Of a DNA stretch of 64,000 nt, positions 36,243 through 44,458 are shown piece by piece. The position numbers and the translations under genes were made by a program. The first letter of the stretch is position 1, and every line of letters starts with the position of its first letter. The stretch covers positions 31,838-95,837 of the forward strand of contig NZ_BMTN01000024.1 in assembly GCF_014649695.1 (NCBI RefSeq), written 5' to 3'. Under the pieces are notes generated by a model. It did no database searches and had not been told where the DNA came from. It worked only from the letters and a program-made list of their open reading frames with translations. This stretch comes from Streptomyces kurssanovii. Its GTDB lineage: Bacteria > Actinomycetota > Actinomycetes > Streptomycetales > Streptomycetaceae.

Positions 36243-37481
36243 TTGATCTACTGCGGAATCGACTGGGCGGAACGAACCCACGACGTCGCCCTGGTCGACG
36301 ACGTCGGCATGCTCGTGGCCAAGCGGCACATCACCGACGACTCAGCTGGCTACAAGATCCTGCTGGAACTGCTTGCCGAGTACGGAGACACCCAGGAGAA
36401 CCCGATTCCGGTGGCGATCGAGACCAGCCGCGGCCTGCTCGTCGCCGTGCTGCGGACCGGGAAGCGGCCGGTGTTCGCGATCAACCCGTTGGCCGCCGCC
36501 CGATACCGCGACCGGCACGCCGTCTCCCGCAAGAAGTCCGACCCCGGCGACGCCCTCGTCCTGGCGAACATCCTCCGCACCGACATGCACGCCCACCGGC
36601 CCCTGCCCGATGACAGCGACCTGGCCCGCGCCATCGCGGTGCTGGCCCGGGCCCAGCAGGACGCCGTCTGGAATCGACAGCAGCTCGCCAACCAGCTCCG
36701 CTCCCTCCTGCGCGAGTACTACCCCGCCGCGTTAGCGGCTTGCGCCAAGTGGGACAACGGTCTGTGCCGCCCGGAGGCCCGCGAGCTCCTGAAGCTGGTC
36801 CCCACCCCGGCCAGGGCCGCCCGCCTGACGCGCCCGCAGATCACGGCCGCACTCAAACGAGCCGGCCGTAAGCGCGGTATCGAGGCCGAAGCCGAGCGGC
36901 TCCGCGAGGCCTTCCGTCAGGACTGGGCCCACCAGCCGCCCCTGGTCGAAGACGCGCTGGGCAGGCAAATGCTCGCTCTCCTGGGCCAGCTCACGGCCGC
37001 CTGCACCGCCGCGGACGAACTCGCCCAGGCAGTGGAGGAAGTCTTCCCGCAGCATCCTGACGCGGAGATCATCCTCAGCTTTCCCGGCCTCGGCACCCAG
37101 CTTGGTGCCCGTGTGCTGGCCGAGCTCGGAGACGATCGCACCCGGTTCGCCGACGCCCGTGGCCTGAAGGCCTACGCCGGCGCCTCACCCATTACCCGGG
37201 CCTCGGGGAAGAAGTCGAGCATCACCCGGCGATGGGTGAAGAACGACCGTCTCAACCATGCGGGATACCTCTGGGCTTTCGCCTCCCTGACGGCCTCTGT
37301 GGGAGCCAAAGCCCACTACCGGCGCCGACGCGACGAGCACGCCGACTGGCATGCCGCCGCCCAGCGCAATCTCTTCAACCGGCTGATCGGCCAGCTCTAC
37401 CACTGCCTCAAAGCCCGCCAGCTGTTCGACGAAAAGGCGGGGTTCCCAACACCGCCTGAGCTGAAAGTCAGCGCGGCTTGA
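36243..37481 (+). CDS. IS110-family transposase (bridge-RNA-guided recombinase type)
   Basis: The 412-residue protein has the DEDD (RuvC-like) N-terminal domain: Asp in YCGIDWAER, Glu in VAIETSRG and Asp residues in KKSDPGDALVLA. The C-terminal Tnp_IS116/IS110/IS902 domain carries the catalytic Ser region YAGASPITRASGKK. The length is normal, so it appears intact. The start is TTG at 36243 with GGGGAGGG upstream. Codon 164 is TTA, the rare leucine codon that needs the bldA tRNA in Streptomyces. It moves without terminal inverted repeats. Confidence 0.93.
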   Translation: MIYCGIDWAERTHDVALVDDVGMLVAKRHITDDSAGYKILLELLAEYGDTQENPIPVAIETSRGLLVAVLRTGKRPVFAINPLAAARYRDRHAVSRKKSDPGDALVLANILRTDMHAHRPLPDDSDLARAIAVLARAQQDAVWNRQQLANQLRSLLREYYPAALAACAKWDNGLCRPEARELLKLVPTPARAARLTRPQITAALKRAGRKRGIEAEAERLREAFRQDWAHQPPLVEDALGRQMLALLGQLTAACTAADELAQAVEEVFPQHPDAEIILSFPGLGTQLGARVLAELGDDRTRFADARGLKAYAGASPITRASGKKSSITRRWVKNDRLNHAGYLWAFASLTASVGAKAHYRRRRDEHADWHAAAQRNLFNRLIGQLYHCLKARQLFDEKAGFPTPPELKVSAA

Positions 37482-37818
37482 CCAACAACTCATTCATCCA
37501 GCCTGGTAGCTCGGGGTCCTCGCGCCAGGCCTCGGCGATCGACGCTAGGGCCGCCCAGGACACATCCGCGATGGGACCTGGGTGACCCGTTTCGAGCTCG
37601 GCGTACAGACGACGGCACAGGTGAGACGTGACTTCGTACAGGGCTCCGTTGACCTCCGCAACGCGCGCCAGAGCAGACCCCGGGGCGTGAGGCGGCTCTC
37701 CATTGAGGCGGATGGTCGGTGCCGCGGCAGCGTATGTCCGTGCGTGGATGAAGTCCCGCAGAGCGACCACCTGATCCCACGTTGGCAGGGAGGGCTGGGG
37801 AGGCGGCGAATCGGTCAT
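37468..37818 (-). CDS. Hypothetical protein overlapping the IS110 end
   Basis: The 116-residue soluble protein (WDQVVALRDFIHARTYAAAA) is not recognised. It ends GWMNELLVKPR, with the stop lying 14 bases inside the convergent IS110 recombinase gene. The element may therefore have supplied the last codons and stop. An acidic, helical protein without membrane segments. Confidence 0.6.
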   Translation of the reverse strand: MTDSPPPQPSLPTWDQVVALRDFIHARTYAAAAPTIRLNGEPPHAPGSALARVAEVNGALYEVTSHLCRRLYAELETGHPGPIADVSWAALASIAEAWREDPELPGWMNELLVKPR

Positions 37819-38033
37819 GCCGCGAGGCTACCGGCGACGCCGTTGTTCGAAGACCCAGCCCGACTGATTTGACGGCGTAGCAACGTGAGGTGTCTACCGC
37901 CTCGCCACCACCCGAGCCCGAGCGGAGGAATCAGTCAAGGCCGGCTGACCGCGACAGACTCAGGGCCGGCTACCCGCCCCCCAGCCACGCGGCGGGCTGT
38001 CGGCCCGAGACGCTCCAGTAGGTTGCTCTGGCC
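37819..38033. other. Intergenic region between divergent hypothetical genes
   Basis: About 215 bases; probably holds the promoters of both flanking genes. Nothing else recognised. Confidence 0.35.
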
Positions 38034-38810
38034 ATGGATACGAACGCCGAACCCGAGCAGACCCGGCACACCACGAACGCTGCTGGTCCGCCGATCCGGC
38101 AGCTGTTCCGGGACGTCATCGCCGACCGCATGCAGGGACCCAGGCCGCCCCAGGCCGCGATGCTGTTCGAGGGCGAGGTCGACCCTTGCTGGGACGACCG
38201 GAGCTTCCTCGGCGACTTCTACAGCGAGATCCTTCACCAGGACACCTGCCAGCCGGCCACTGCTGACGGCCCCGCCCTGGTCACGGTCCTCGCAGTCGAC
38301 GACCGCATTCCCGCCCGGCACCGGTTCCAAGCCGTCGACCTGCTGTTCAGGGCTGCCACTGTCGCTGAGCGCCATCTCGCCGAGACCTGGCCGGCCACCC
38401 CGCAGCATGCCGATTCCGACAGCGAGGCCCGGGCCCGCAGGGTGGTCCAGGCTCACGTTCCAGCTCTGCTGGCCTGCTGGTCGGCCGAATGCCCAGCGGT
38501 TCGCCTCGCCCTCGCCGGACTCGCCGTGGTCTTCCCGACGGAGCGCACCTTGCCCGCCTTGACACCGCGCCTGCAAACCTTCACGCACCAGCACACCCAG
38601 GGCACTGACATCGGCGATTACGTGCGGTTCGTCCTCGTCCTCGCCACCCAGAACGACGACCAGATCGTCACGGCAACGGAGAAGCTCACTGACGCCTACT
38701 GGACGGGAACAGCGCGCGGAGTGCCAGCCCGGCCACGAGCCCTCCACCTCCTCGGCCAGATGCTGACGAAGGTCGGAATCGAACTCACCCGAGCACCCGC
38801 CGGGCAGTGA
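38034..38810 (+). CDS. Hypothetical helical protein
   Basis: The 258-residue protein is alanine-rich and predicted helical (RHRFQAVDLLFRAATVAERH, VRLALAGLAVVFP and ALHLLGQMLTKVGIEL). The pattern recalls HEAT/armadillo-like proteins, but no clear repeats are visible. No signal peptide or membrane segment. The ATG at 38034 begins a Met-Asp-rich start. Function unknown. Confidence 0.7.
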   Translation: MDTNAEPEQTRHTTNAAGPPIRQLFRDVIADRMQGPRPPQAAMLFEGEVDPCWDDRSFLGDFYSEILHQDTCQPATADGPALVTVLAVDDRIPARHRFQAVDLLFRAATVAERHLAETWPATPQHADSDSEARARRVVQAHVPALLACWSAECPAVRLALAGLAVVFPTERTLPALTPRLQTFTHQHTQGTDIGDYVRFVLVLATQNDDQIVTATEKLTDAYWTGTARGVPARPRALHLLGQMLTKVGIELTRAPAGQ

Positions 38811-38914
38811 CGCATCGCGCGTCGCTCGCGCTGCTATTTCTGCCGTCGAGCACGCCCTCCGGCCGGCGGATCGGTCCGCGGCTACGACACCCACCGGCGT
38901 CTGGGTGAGGACGC

Positions 38915-39019
38915 GTGCGGGCCGTGCACGTCAGCGAAGAGTCGGCGGTGGAGCGGGCGCGGCGTGCCACGGGCCGTGCCGCCCGCTCTGCGTCCGGGCC
39001 GATGGCGCTCGCGTCATGA
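38915..39019 (+). CDS. Small cassette gene (34 residues) coupled to the HNH-like gene
   Basis: A GTG at 38915 with TGAGG upstream opens a short frame (VRAVHVSEESAVERARRATG at its start). It ends with a stop overlapping the next ATG by four bases (ATGA). The coupling and its place in a chain of overlapping genes support reality despite the small size. No family recognised. Confidence 0.45.
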   Translation: MRAVHVSEESAVERARRATGRAARSASGPMALAS

Positions 39020-39261
39020 GCCCCATCCGCCCGGAGAACCGCGGCCGCTACCCGAAGGACTGGCGGGAGATCAGCCTCCGCATCCGGACCGTCCGCGCCG
39101 CCGGCCGCTGCGAGTGTCTCGGCGAGGGCGGGCGCGGCACTCACACCGGCCGCTGAAATCTCAACGGCGGCACGGCGTACGGCACCGGCTCCCGCGTCGT
39201 TCTCACAGTGGCGCACCCCGACCACACCCCCGAGACAGACACCGGAGCTCGCCCGTGCTGA
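39016..39261 (+). pseudogene. HNH-endonuclease-like phage/ICE gene with premature stop
   Basis: The N-terminus MSPIRPENRGRYPKDWREI and the RAAGRCECLGEGG segment resemble small HNH-type proteins of Streptomyces phages and integrative elements. A TGA at 39154-39156 interrupts it. Reading through, the frame continues GTGSRVVLTVAHPDHTPE, the part that normally holds the His, and stops at 39261, exactly overlapping the next start (GTGCTGA). The overlap shows the TGA is a later nonsense mutation. The usual C-terminal Cys-His part is missing. Confidence 0.6.
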
Positions 39262-39380
39262 GCCGCCTCCTCCCCACACTCCTCGTCGTCGCAGCGGGCC
39301 TCACCCTTGCGGCGGCGGCCGCCGCCGTTCTCGTCATCATCGACCGCCTCCGCGACCGCAAGGAGCAGGACCGTGACTGA
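39255..39380 (+). CDS. Small membrane protein of the phage/ICE cassette
   Basis: The 41-residue protein, from a GTG at 39255, is one hydrophobic helix (LLPTLLVVAAGLTLAAAAAA) followed by a charged tail (DRLRDRKEQDRD). Start and stop both overlap neighbouring genes (GTGCTGA and GTGACTGA), as in tight phage operons. Function unknown; single-helix proteins of this kind are common in actinophage cassettes. Confidence 0.55.
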   Translation: MLSRLLPTLLVVAAGLTLAAAAAAVLVIIDRLRDRKEQDRD

Positions 39381-39932
39381 CCCGTACCGCAAGCTCACCG
39401 CCGCCGTCGTCGAGATAGGAACGCAGCTCCGACGCCTCGCCGACGCCAACGCGACGCCTGTCGCCGCCGACGACGACGCCCCGACGACGACGCCCGGCAA
39501 CGGCCGTCGCATCACCAGCTGCTTCCCCATCAGCCCTGAACTCGCCACGCAGCGCGCCGAGACGATGAGCATGCTGGAGCGCTACCTCGACGGCCGCCCG
39601 CCGTGCATCACCGACCACGGCGTGCTCCTGCACTGCCCGGCTGCGCTGCCGACGCCCCGACGAAGAGCGAGGAGCAGCCCCGCCCGGCCGAGCAGTGCCG
39701 CGCCGAACACGGCGACGACCCGGTACGCCGCTGCATTCGCCCCGCCCGCCACACCGAGAACCACGCGGCCGGTGACGGCTGGCACTGCCTGGAGGACATC
39801 GCCATCTACCCGGCCACCGAGGAGCTGGAGGGCTGTCGCTGCCACCACGGTGACGAACACTGCTCCGGCTGCCGCCGCTGCCCCGACGTCTGCAACGGGT
39901 GCGACGGCCCCGGGCACGGCGACGCCCGCTGA
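39373..39932 (+). pseudogene. Cys-rich cassette protein, frameshifted
   Basis: A GTG at 39373 overlaps the previous stop and opens VTDPYRKLTAAVVEIGTQLR, running to about 39645 (GVLLHCP). A +1 shift in a C run (near 39645-39650) is needed to continue into GCAADAPTKSEEQ and the Cys/His-rich tail (GWHCLEDIAIYP, then CRCHHGDEHCSGCRRC), ending at 39932. The tail looks like a zinc-binding module. Either the base is missing in the read or the gene has decayed. Confidence 0.5.
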
Positions 39933-39942
39933 CGCAGGTCAG

Positions 39943-39976
39943 ACGCCCCGTCGCCCACCCGGACGACGGGGCGTTT
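39943..39976 (+). terminator. Terminator after the cassette
   Basis: Arms ACGCCCCGTCG and CGACGGGGCGT are perfectly paired and followed by TTT. The hairpin lies just after the last cassette gene. Confidence 0.85.
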
Positions 39977-40156
39977 GCGACTGCTCGGGTGGTCTTCGCA
40001 ATGACATGCGCCAGGTCGCGATCATTCGATCATGTGGCGTGAAAGATGGCTCTGTTCCTGGATACGGACAATCCGACACGCATGCAATCAAGCGCACTTT
40101 GCCGAGTCTGCGCGTTGCGGCGTGACCACCCCAAGTCTCGTGAGGAAGGTGCTCTG

Positions 40157-40819
40157 GTGAGCCGTAGAACGATCCGAAGTTCCCGCGTGAAGTCCGCCAC
40201 GATGGTTTCAGCAGGCGCGCTTGCTGTGGCGCTCAACGTGGTTACGAGCACGCAGGCCATCGCCGACGCGATCCACAGGTCTGGCACCGGACACAGCGTG
40301 GGGCTGCCAGGCCCGAACGGTGCCACGAGTACTGACCGCGACAAGGACAAGGACAGGGGCCCCCGCGGTCCCCAGGGCCCCCAGGGCTTCCAGGGAGTCC
40401 CGGGGGTTCCGGGGGCTCCGGGCGTCCAGGGTCCCCAGGGCTCCCAAGGCGCAGCGGGCCCGCAGGGTGACACCGGGGCCCAAGGCGCGCAGGGTTTCCA
40501 GGGCAGCACCGGAGCGCAGGGTCCCCAGGGCTTCCAGGGCAGCACCGGTGCACAGGGACCGGTCGGCGTTTCCGGGTACGACGTGAATACAGCGGAATCC
40601 ACGTGCAATCCCGGAGGCACTTGCATCACTCTGGTGGAGTGTGATCCGGGGAAGGTGGTAACCGGAGGGGGCGTTGTCTGGGAGCCCTTCGTTTTTGGCG
40701 TCACCGTCAACCAGTCCGGGGCATCCGCCGACCGCACCGGGTGGCAAGCCGGTGTCCAGAACGCATCCGACGTTCCCGTCACATACGAGGCCCAGGCGAT
40801 TTGTGTGAACGCCAGCTGA
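40157..40819 (+). CDS. Secreted collagen-like protein
   Basis: The 220-residue protein has a signal-like N-terminus (hydrophobic ALAVALNVVTSTQAIADA). A stretch of about 24 Gly-X-Y triplets rich in GPQ, GFQ and GAQ follows, with near-perfect internal repeats (GFQGSTGAQGPQ), and then a C-terminal beta-rich domain with three or more Cys. The GTG at 40157 has GAGGAAGG upstream. Bacterial collagen-like proteins form surface triple helices; the C-terminal domain may be a trimerisation or binding domain. Monocistronic, with a terminator after it. Confidence 0.85.
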   Translation: MSRRTIRSSRVKSATMVSAGALAVALNVVTSTQAIADAIHRSGTGHSVGLPGPNGATSTDRDKDKDRGPRGPQGPQGFQGVPGVPGAPGVQGPQGSQGAAGPQGDTGAQGAQGFQGSTGAQGPQGFQGSTGAQGPVGVSGYDVNTAESTCNPGGTCITLVECDPGKVVTGGGVVWEPFVFGVTVNQSGASADRTGWQAGVQNASDVPVTYEAQAICVNAS

Positions 40820-40892
40820 TCGACGGCGCGTACGTCCGCGCGAGGTTCCTTATAGGCCGTCGTGAGCTTTCATGCGGAGAAAGGATCGGTCA

Positions 40893-40919
40893 GGCCGCGC
40901 CCCATTGGTGGGCGCGGCC
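40893..40919. terminator. Bidirectional terminator between convergent genes
   Basis: Arms GGCCGCGCCC and GGGCGCGGCC pair perfectly with a seven-base loop, between the collagen-like gene and the convergent small gene. Confidence 0.8.
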
Positions 40920-40931
40920 GCCGCGCCACTA

Positions 40932-41141
40932 CTACGACCAAACGCCCGGACCGCCGCCGCGCCACTCGATCAGCTCGGTGTTCTCGATGTCGAGGTTGTC
41001 GGGGTCCAGGCCGGCGCGGCGCAGGAACTCCTCAAGGTCCCGCAGGCTGTACGCCATGCCCATGATCTGACTGTCGATGTGCACACGGCGGCCGCCGCTC
41101 TTCGACGGCTTCGACACGACGACCGGCGGATGGATGGCCAT
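40932..41141 (-). CDS. Small hypothetical protein
   Basis: Starting at the ATG for MAIHPPVVVSKPSKSGG the protein has 69 residues. It ends with a helical, acidic part (YSLRDLEEFLRRAGLDPDN and NTELIEWRGGGP). The compact conserved look suggests a real Streptomyces protein; function unknown. An earlier ATG at 41171 is possible. Confidence 0.6.
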   Translation of the reverse strand: MAIHPPVVVSKPSKSGGRRVHIDSQIMGMAYSLRDLEEFLRRAGLDPDNLDIENTELIEWRGGGPGVWS

Positions 41142-41238
41142 GCCTTCAGCCTGCGCCGACCGGCTGGTCACAGCATCCCGAGCTCACTGTCGGGGCGGCA
41201 GAGCGAAGACCCTGGTCGAACGTCGGTTCTACAGAGGG

Positions 41239-41565
41239 CTAACCGAGCGGCAGCTCGACACGTCGTCCGAGGCCGATCTCCTCCGCCTCATCGTTCGTGA
41301 CCATCGCGAACACTCCGCTCGGGATGCCCGGCAGCCTGGCCAGGTCAGACGCCACGGCCAGGAGAACCTCCTCAGCGGCCCCGGTGATGGAGAAGACGTA
41401 CACCTCGTCGTACTCCTCGCCATCGTCGTACACCTCCGCCGCCTCCTGCTCAGTGAGGAAGTCCTCGGCCTGGTCGATCCAAGGGAAGGGATCGAAACCT
41501 TCCGGAGTGCCCGCGGCTTCCCTAAGGGGCACATGGATCTCAACGACAATGCCCATAAGGATCAT
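41239..41565 (-). CDS. Small acidic hypothetical protein
   Basis: The 108-residue protein is strongly acidic (EVYDDGEEYDEVYVF). It has a beta-strand start (GIVVEIHVPL) and a C-terminal part with GVFAMVTNDEAEEIGLG. No family recognised with confidence. No membrane segment. Translation may begin at the first or the fourth codon (both Met). Confidence 0.65.
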   Translation of the reverse strand: MILMGIVVEIHVPLREAAGTPEGFDPFPWIDQAEDFLTEQEAAEVYDDGEEYDEVYVFSITGAAEEVLLAVASDLARLPGIPSGVFAMVTNDEAEEIGLGRRVELPLG

Positions 41566-41798
41566 TGTCGCTGGTCAAGGCCTGGACGCATGTACCCACC
41601 CCCCTCTCGGAGCACCGCGAGCCGTAGCAAATCCGCATGAACCGGACGGCACGCGACTACGCCGAAGCCTTGACCACGGGGGCGGACCGATTCACTAGGA
41701 ACACACGTACACAGGCCGTCCCATTTTCAATCACCGCCCGGACGGCCTTCCGGCGACACACAGCGATCCCGCTCTGACTCATCGGGCTGCAGACCGGT
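41566..41798. other. Intergenic region
   Basis: About 230 bases between two minus-strand genes; nothing recognised. Confidence 0.35.
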
Positions 41799-42254
41799 TC
41801 ACCCACCGAGTGTCTCCGCCATCCGGTCCAGGTCGGCGAGAAGGGCAGCGAGGCGCTTCGCTGGAAGGACGCCGGTCATCTTCTCGTCGATGGCGTAGAC
41901 GGCAGAGCGTGCCGCAGCGAGGCGGCGGTGGCCATCCTCAGTGAGGTGGGTGGGCAGCGCGCGGCCGTGGTCGGTGGTGGCCGCGCGGGTGATCAGGCCG
42001 GCGTCCTTCAGTCCGCGCAGGACGACATTCATGGACTGCCGGGTGACGAAGGTACCGCGGGCCAGTTCGGCGTTGGACAGCCCGGGTTGCTGGTCGAGGA
42101 GTTCGAGACAGGCGTACTGCGGCACGGTCAGGCCGTACTCACGCAGGGCCTTGTCCATCGCACCGCGCAGCGCGGCCGCGGCACGCTTGAGGCGGTAGCC
42201 CAGTCGCTCGGTTACGTCGGGGATCGGGGTCGGGTCGGTGGTCCCATTGCTCAT
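41799..42254 (-). CDS. MarR-family transcriptional regulator
   Basis: The 151-residue protein has a MarR winged helix: LTVPQYACLELLDQQPGLSN, the recognition helix TRQSMNVVLRGLKDAGLI and the wing RAATTDHGRALPTHL. It is divergent from a VOC gene. Two copies of a TGTCA-N6-TGACA palindrome lie in the 84 bases between them, one touching its own start. Autoregulation and control of the VOC gene are likely. Confidence 0.92.
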   Translation of the reverse strand: MSNGTTDPTPIPDVTERLGYRLKRAAAALRGAMDKALREYGLTVPQYACLELLDQQPGLSNAELARGTFVTRQSMNVVLRGLKDAGLITRAATTDHGRALPTHLTEDGHRRLAAARSAVYAIDEKMTGVLPAKRLAALLADLDRMAETLGG

Positions 42255-42316
42255 GTCAGGAGTTTGACACAGGGGAGCGGAAACGCCTACCGTCCCTCAT
42301 GTCAAAGTCCTGACAT
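42254..42316. promoter_or_regulatory. Twin MarR operators between divergent genes
   Basis: TGTCAGGAGTTTGACA (42254-42269) and TGTCAAAGTCCTGACA (42300-42315) are copies of one imperfect palindrome (TGTCA-N6-TGACA) in opposite orientation, centres 46 bases apart. Confidence 0.75.
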
Positions 42317-42338
42317 TGAGCAGTCTGAGGAGCATCAA

Positions 42339-42716
42339 ATGACCACCACCGTTTCCGTCACCGGGCCGGACTTCATCGCGCTGCAGGTGCGTGACGTCGA
42401 CGCGGCCTCTGCGTTCTTCGAGACGCAGCTCGGGCTGCGCCGGGCACCCGCCTCGCCCCCCGGTGCCGTAGTGTTCACCACCGAGCCAGTCGCCTTCGCC
42501 GTCCGCGAGCCCCTGCAGGGCGTGGACCTCGACAGTGTGGAGCGGCCCGGCCTCGGAGTCGCCCTGTGGTTCAAGACCAGCAACGCCCAGGCCCTCCACG
42601 ACCGTCTCCAGGACGCTGGGACCCCCATCGTCAGGGAGCCGGAGGACGGCCCGTTCGGCAGGATGTTCACCTTCCTGGGCCCTGAGGGCTACGCCATCAC
42701 CGCCCACGGGAACTGA
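42339..42716 (+). CDS. VOC family protein
   Basis: The 125-residue protein is a glyoxalase/bleomycin-resistance fold member: FIALQVRDVDAASAFFETQL, LGVALWFKTSN and FTFLGPEGYAITAHG, with Glu of the metal site in GPEGY. TGAGGAG precedes the ATG. It is divergent from a MarR gene and probably repressed by it; the glycosylase gene begins two bases after the stop and is cotranscribed. Substrate unknown. Confidence 0.9.
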   Translation: MTTTVSVTGPDFIALQVRDVDAASAFFETQLGLRRAPASPPGAVVFTTEPVAFAVREPLQGVDLDSVERPGLGVALWFKTSNAQALHDRLQDAGTPIVREPEDGPFGRMFTFLGPEGYAITAHGN

Positions 42717-42718
42717 CT

Positions 42719-43672
42719 GTGTGGGCCTTCACGATCACCCCGCAAGGACCTTTCTCCCTCGCAGCCGGTCTCAACTTCCTAAAGGGCTTCACCCCCGCCA
42801 GGTATCACGACACCGCCCAAGGCCAGGCGCTGCGCCTGGCCTTCCCCGCCGACGACGGCCACTCGACCGTGGCCGTCGAGGTCAGACAGGCAGGCGGCCC
42901 CCAGGGCATCGTGGAGGCAGAAGTCATCGTGCACACCGGCCTGCCCTGCGAGGGGCGGGCCGGGACGGGCAAAGAAACCGCGCCCGCTCCCTCTTCCCCA
43001 GAGGTGGACGCGGTCCGACAGCAGCTGGCCCGCATCCTCTCACTTGACGTCGACGGCAGCGGATTTCCCCAGCTTGCCCAGCGTGATCCCGTCGTGGCAG
43101 ACCTCATGTCGGCATACCCGGACCTGCGGCCGGTCTGCTTCCACTCGCCGTACGAAGCAGCTGCCTGGGCGGTCATCGGCCCCCGCATCCGGATGGTCCA
43201 GGCAGCCGCGATCAAAGCCCACATCGCCGAACATCACGGACAACACGTCGTCTTCGCTGACGGCCACACCCTGCACGCCTTCCCCACCCCGATGGTCCTG
43301 CGCGGACTCGACCGTATCCCCGGACTGCCCGACAGCAAGGTCGAAAGGCTGCGCCTCCTCGCGGACGCCGCTCTCGCCGGTGACCTCGACGCGAGCAGAC
43401 TGCGGGCGATGCCAGCCCAGAATGCCCTTGCTCACCTGCGAACCCTGCCCGGCATCGGCCCATTCTCCGCCGAGCTGATCCTCATCCGCGGCGCCGGACA
43501 CCCCGACGTCTTCCCGCGCCACGAGCCCCGACTGCACGTTGCGATGGCGCGCGCCTACGGCCTGAGCAATCCGGATTCCTCCGACAAAAACCGTCTCGCC
43601 GGCATCAGCGACCGCTGGGCGCCTTACCGCAGCTGGGTCGCCCTCCTGCTGCGCGCGCACAGTGAGGCGTAA
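42719..43672 (+). CDS. DNA-3-methyladenine glycosylase II-like (AlkA/HhH-GPD) protein
   Basis: The 317-residue protein has an N-terminal AlkA-like domain (WAFTITPQGPFSLAAGLNFL). The HhH-GPD domain follows with helix-hairpin-helix LRTLPGIGPFSAELILIRG (residues about 240-258). In the active enzymes an Asp follows this motif, and here HPDVFP fits that position. It excises alkylated bases in base-excision repair. Start is GTG at 42719, two bases after the VOC stop. Confidence 0.87.
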   Translation: MWAFTITPQGPFSLAAGLNFLKGFTPARYHDTAQGQALRLAFPADDGHSTVAVEVRQAGGPQGIVEAEVIVHTGLPCEGRAGTGKETAPAPSSPEVDAVRQQLARILSLDVDGSGFPQLAQRDPVVADLMSAYPDLRPVCFHSPYEAAAWAVIGPRIRMVQAAAIKAHIAEHHGQHVVFADGHTLHAFPTPMVLRGLDRIPGLPDSKVERLRLLADAALAGDLDASRLRAMPAQNALAHLRTLPGIGPFSAELILIRGAGHPDVFPRHEPRLHVAMARAYGLSNPDSSDKNRLAGISDRWAPYRSWVALLLRAHSEA

Positions 43673-43925
43673 CCGCACGTCATCTGGAGCCGCGCGACCT
43701 ACCGCCTCGCATCCGCACCCTTGCGTCGCTCCGGAAAGAACAGCGATGCCGCCCCGGGCAGACCTCTCGGGACGTCTGCTGCCCGCTCAACCGAGTGGGA
43801 ACGGGGAGCAGGACTGGCGATTTTCACGGCTCTGGCCGCAGTTCCGTGAACCACAGCGTCTGGTGCGCCAGCAGCGACAGATGCGCCAATGGCCCCGTCT
43901 CCCGACCGTAGGGCATGCTGTTGCG

Positions 43926-44429
43926 GTGCGTGATCCGCAACCAGCATGGCAGGAATGGCTGAACAGCCTGGACGTGTCACGGAGGGCTGCCGCGGAGTCG
44001 CTGCGTGCCCAGTTCAGCGCCCTCGGTGTGACCGATCCTGTCAACCTGATCGAGTCGGAGGTCATGGAAGACCTTCCGCAGCTCGCGCGATTCGTGCTGC
44101 TGCGGAGCCTGTGGCACGGTGCGATCGACGGCTGGACCGAGCCGGGCTCGCTCGATCAACTGCCCGCCGCGCAACGTCTTCTTGCAGCCGGGGCGGACCG
44201 GGAGGACCTTGTTCGCCTGGTCCGAGCCGTTGCCTATGAGGCGGTGTTCGCGACGCTCGACGAGTTGGACGCCGGCGGTGATGTAAACGTGTCGGGTGTG
44301 GAGGCTGGCTGGGTGGTCATGGAGGCGGGCGAAGATGGCTCTCCGACTGGGCGGGCCTTGTCGGGCCTGCATGAAGACCTCCTGACAATGGATCCCAACG
44401 GGCGCGACGGAGGTGACCTATGGCAATGA
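43926..44429 (+). CDS. Hypothetical protein
   Basis: From a GTG at 43926 the protein has 167 residues (WQEWLNSLDVSRRAAAESLR, GVTDPVNLIESEVM and DLVRLVRAVAYEAVFATLDEL). It is helical and soluble and unknown to me. The same frame is open back to 43662, but that part is low-complexity and probably untranslated; an ATG at 43746 remains an alternative. Confidence 0.6.
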   Translation: MRDPQPAWQEWLNSLDVSRRAAAESLRAQFSALGVTDPVNLIESEVMEDLPQLARFVLLRSLWHGAIDGWTEPGSLDQLPAAQRLLAAGADREDLVRLVRAVAYEAVFATLDELDAGGDVNVSGVEAGWVVMEAGEDGSPTGRALSGLHEDLLTMDPNGRDGGDLWQ

Positions 44430-44458
44430 GGGCAGTGCTTTGGACTGGTTGATGCAGG

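Noticed and set aside
40354-40566. CRISPR-like repetition in the collagen gene
   Set aside because: The repetition is in-frame Gly-X-Y coding sequence without spacers.
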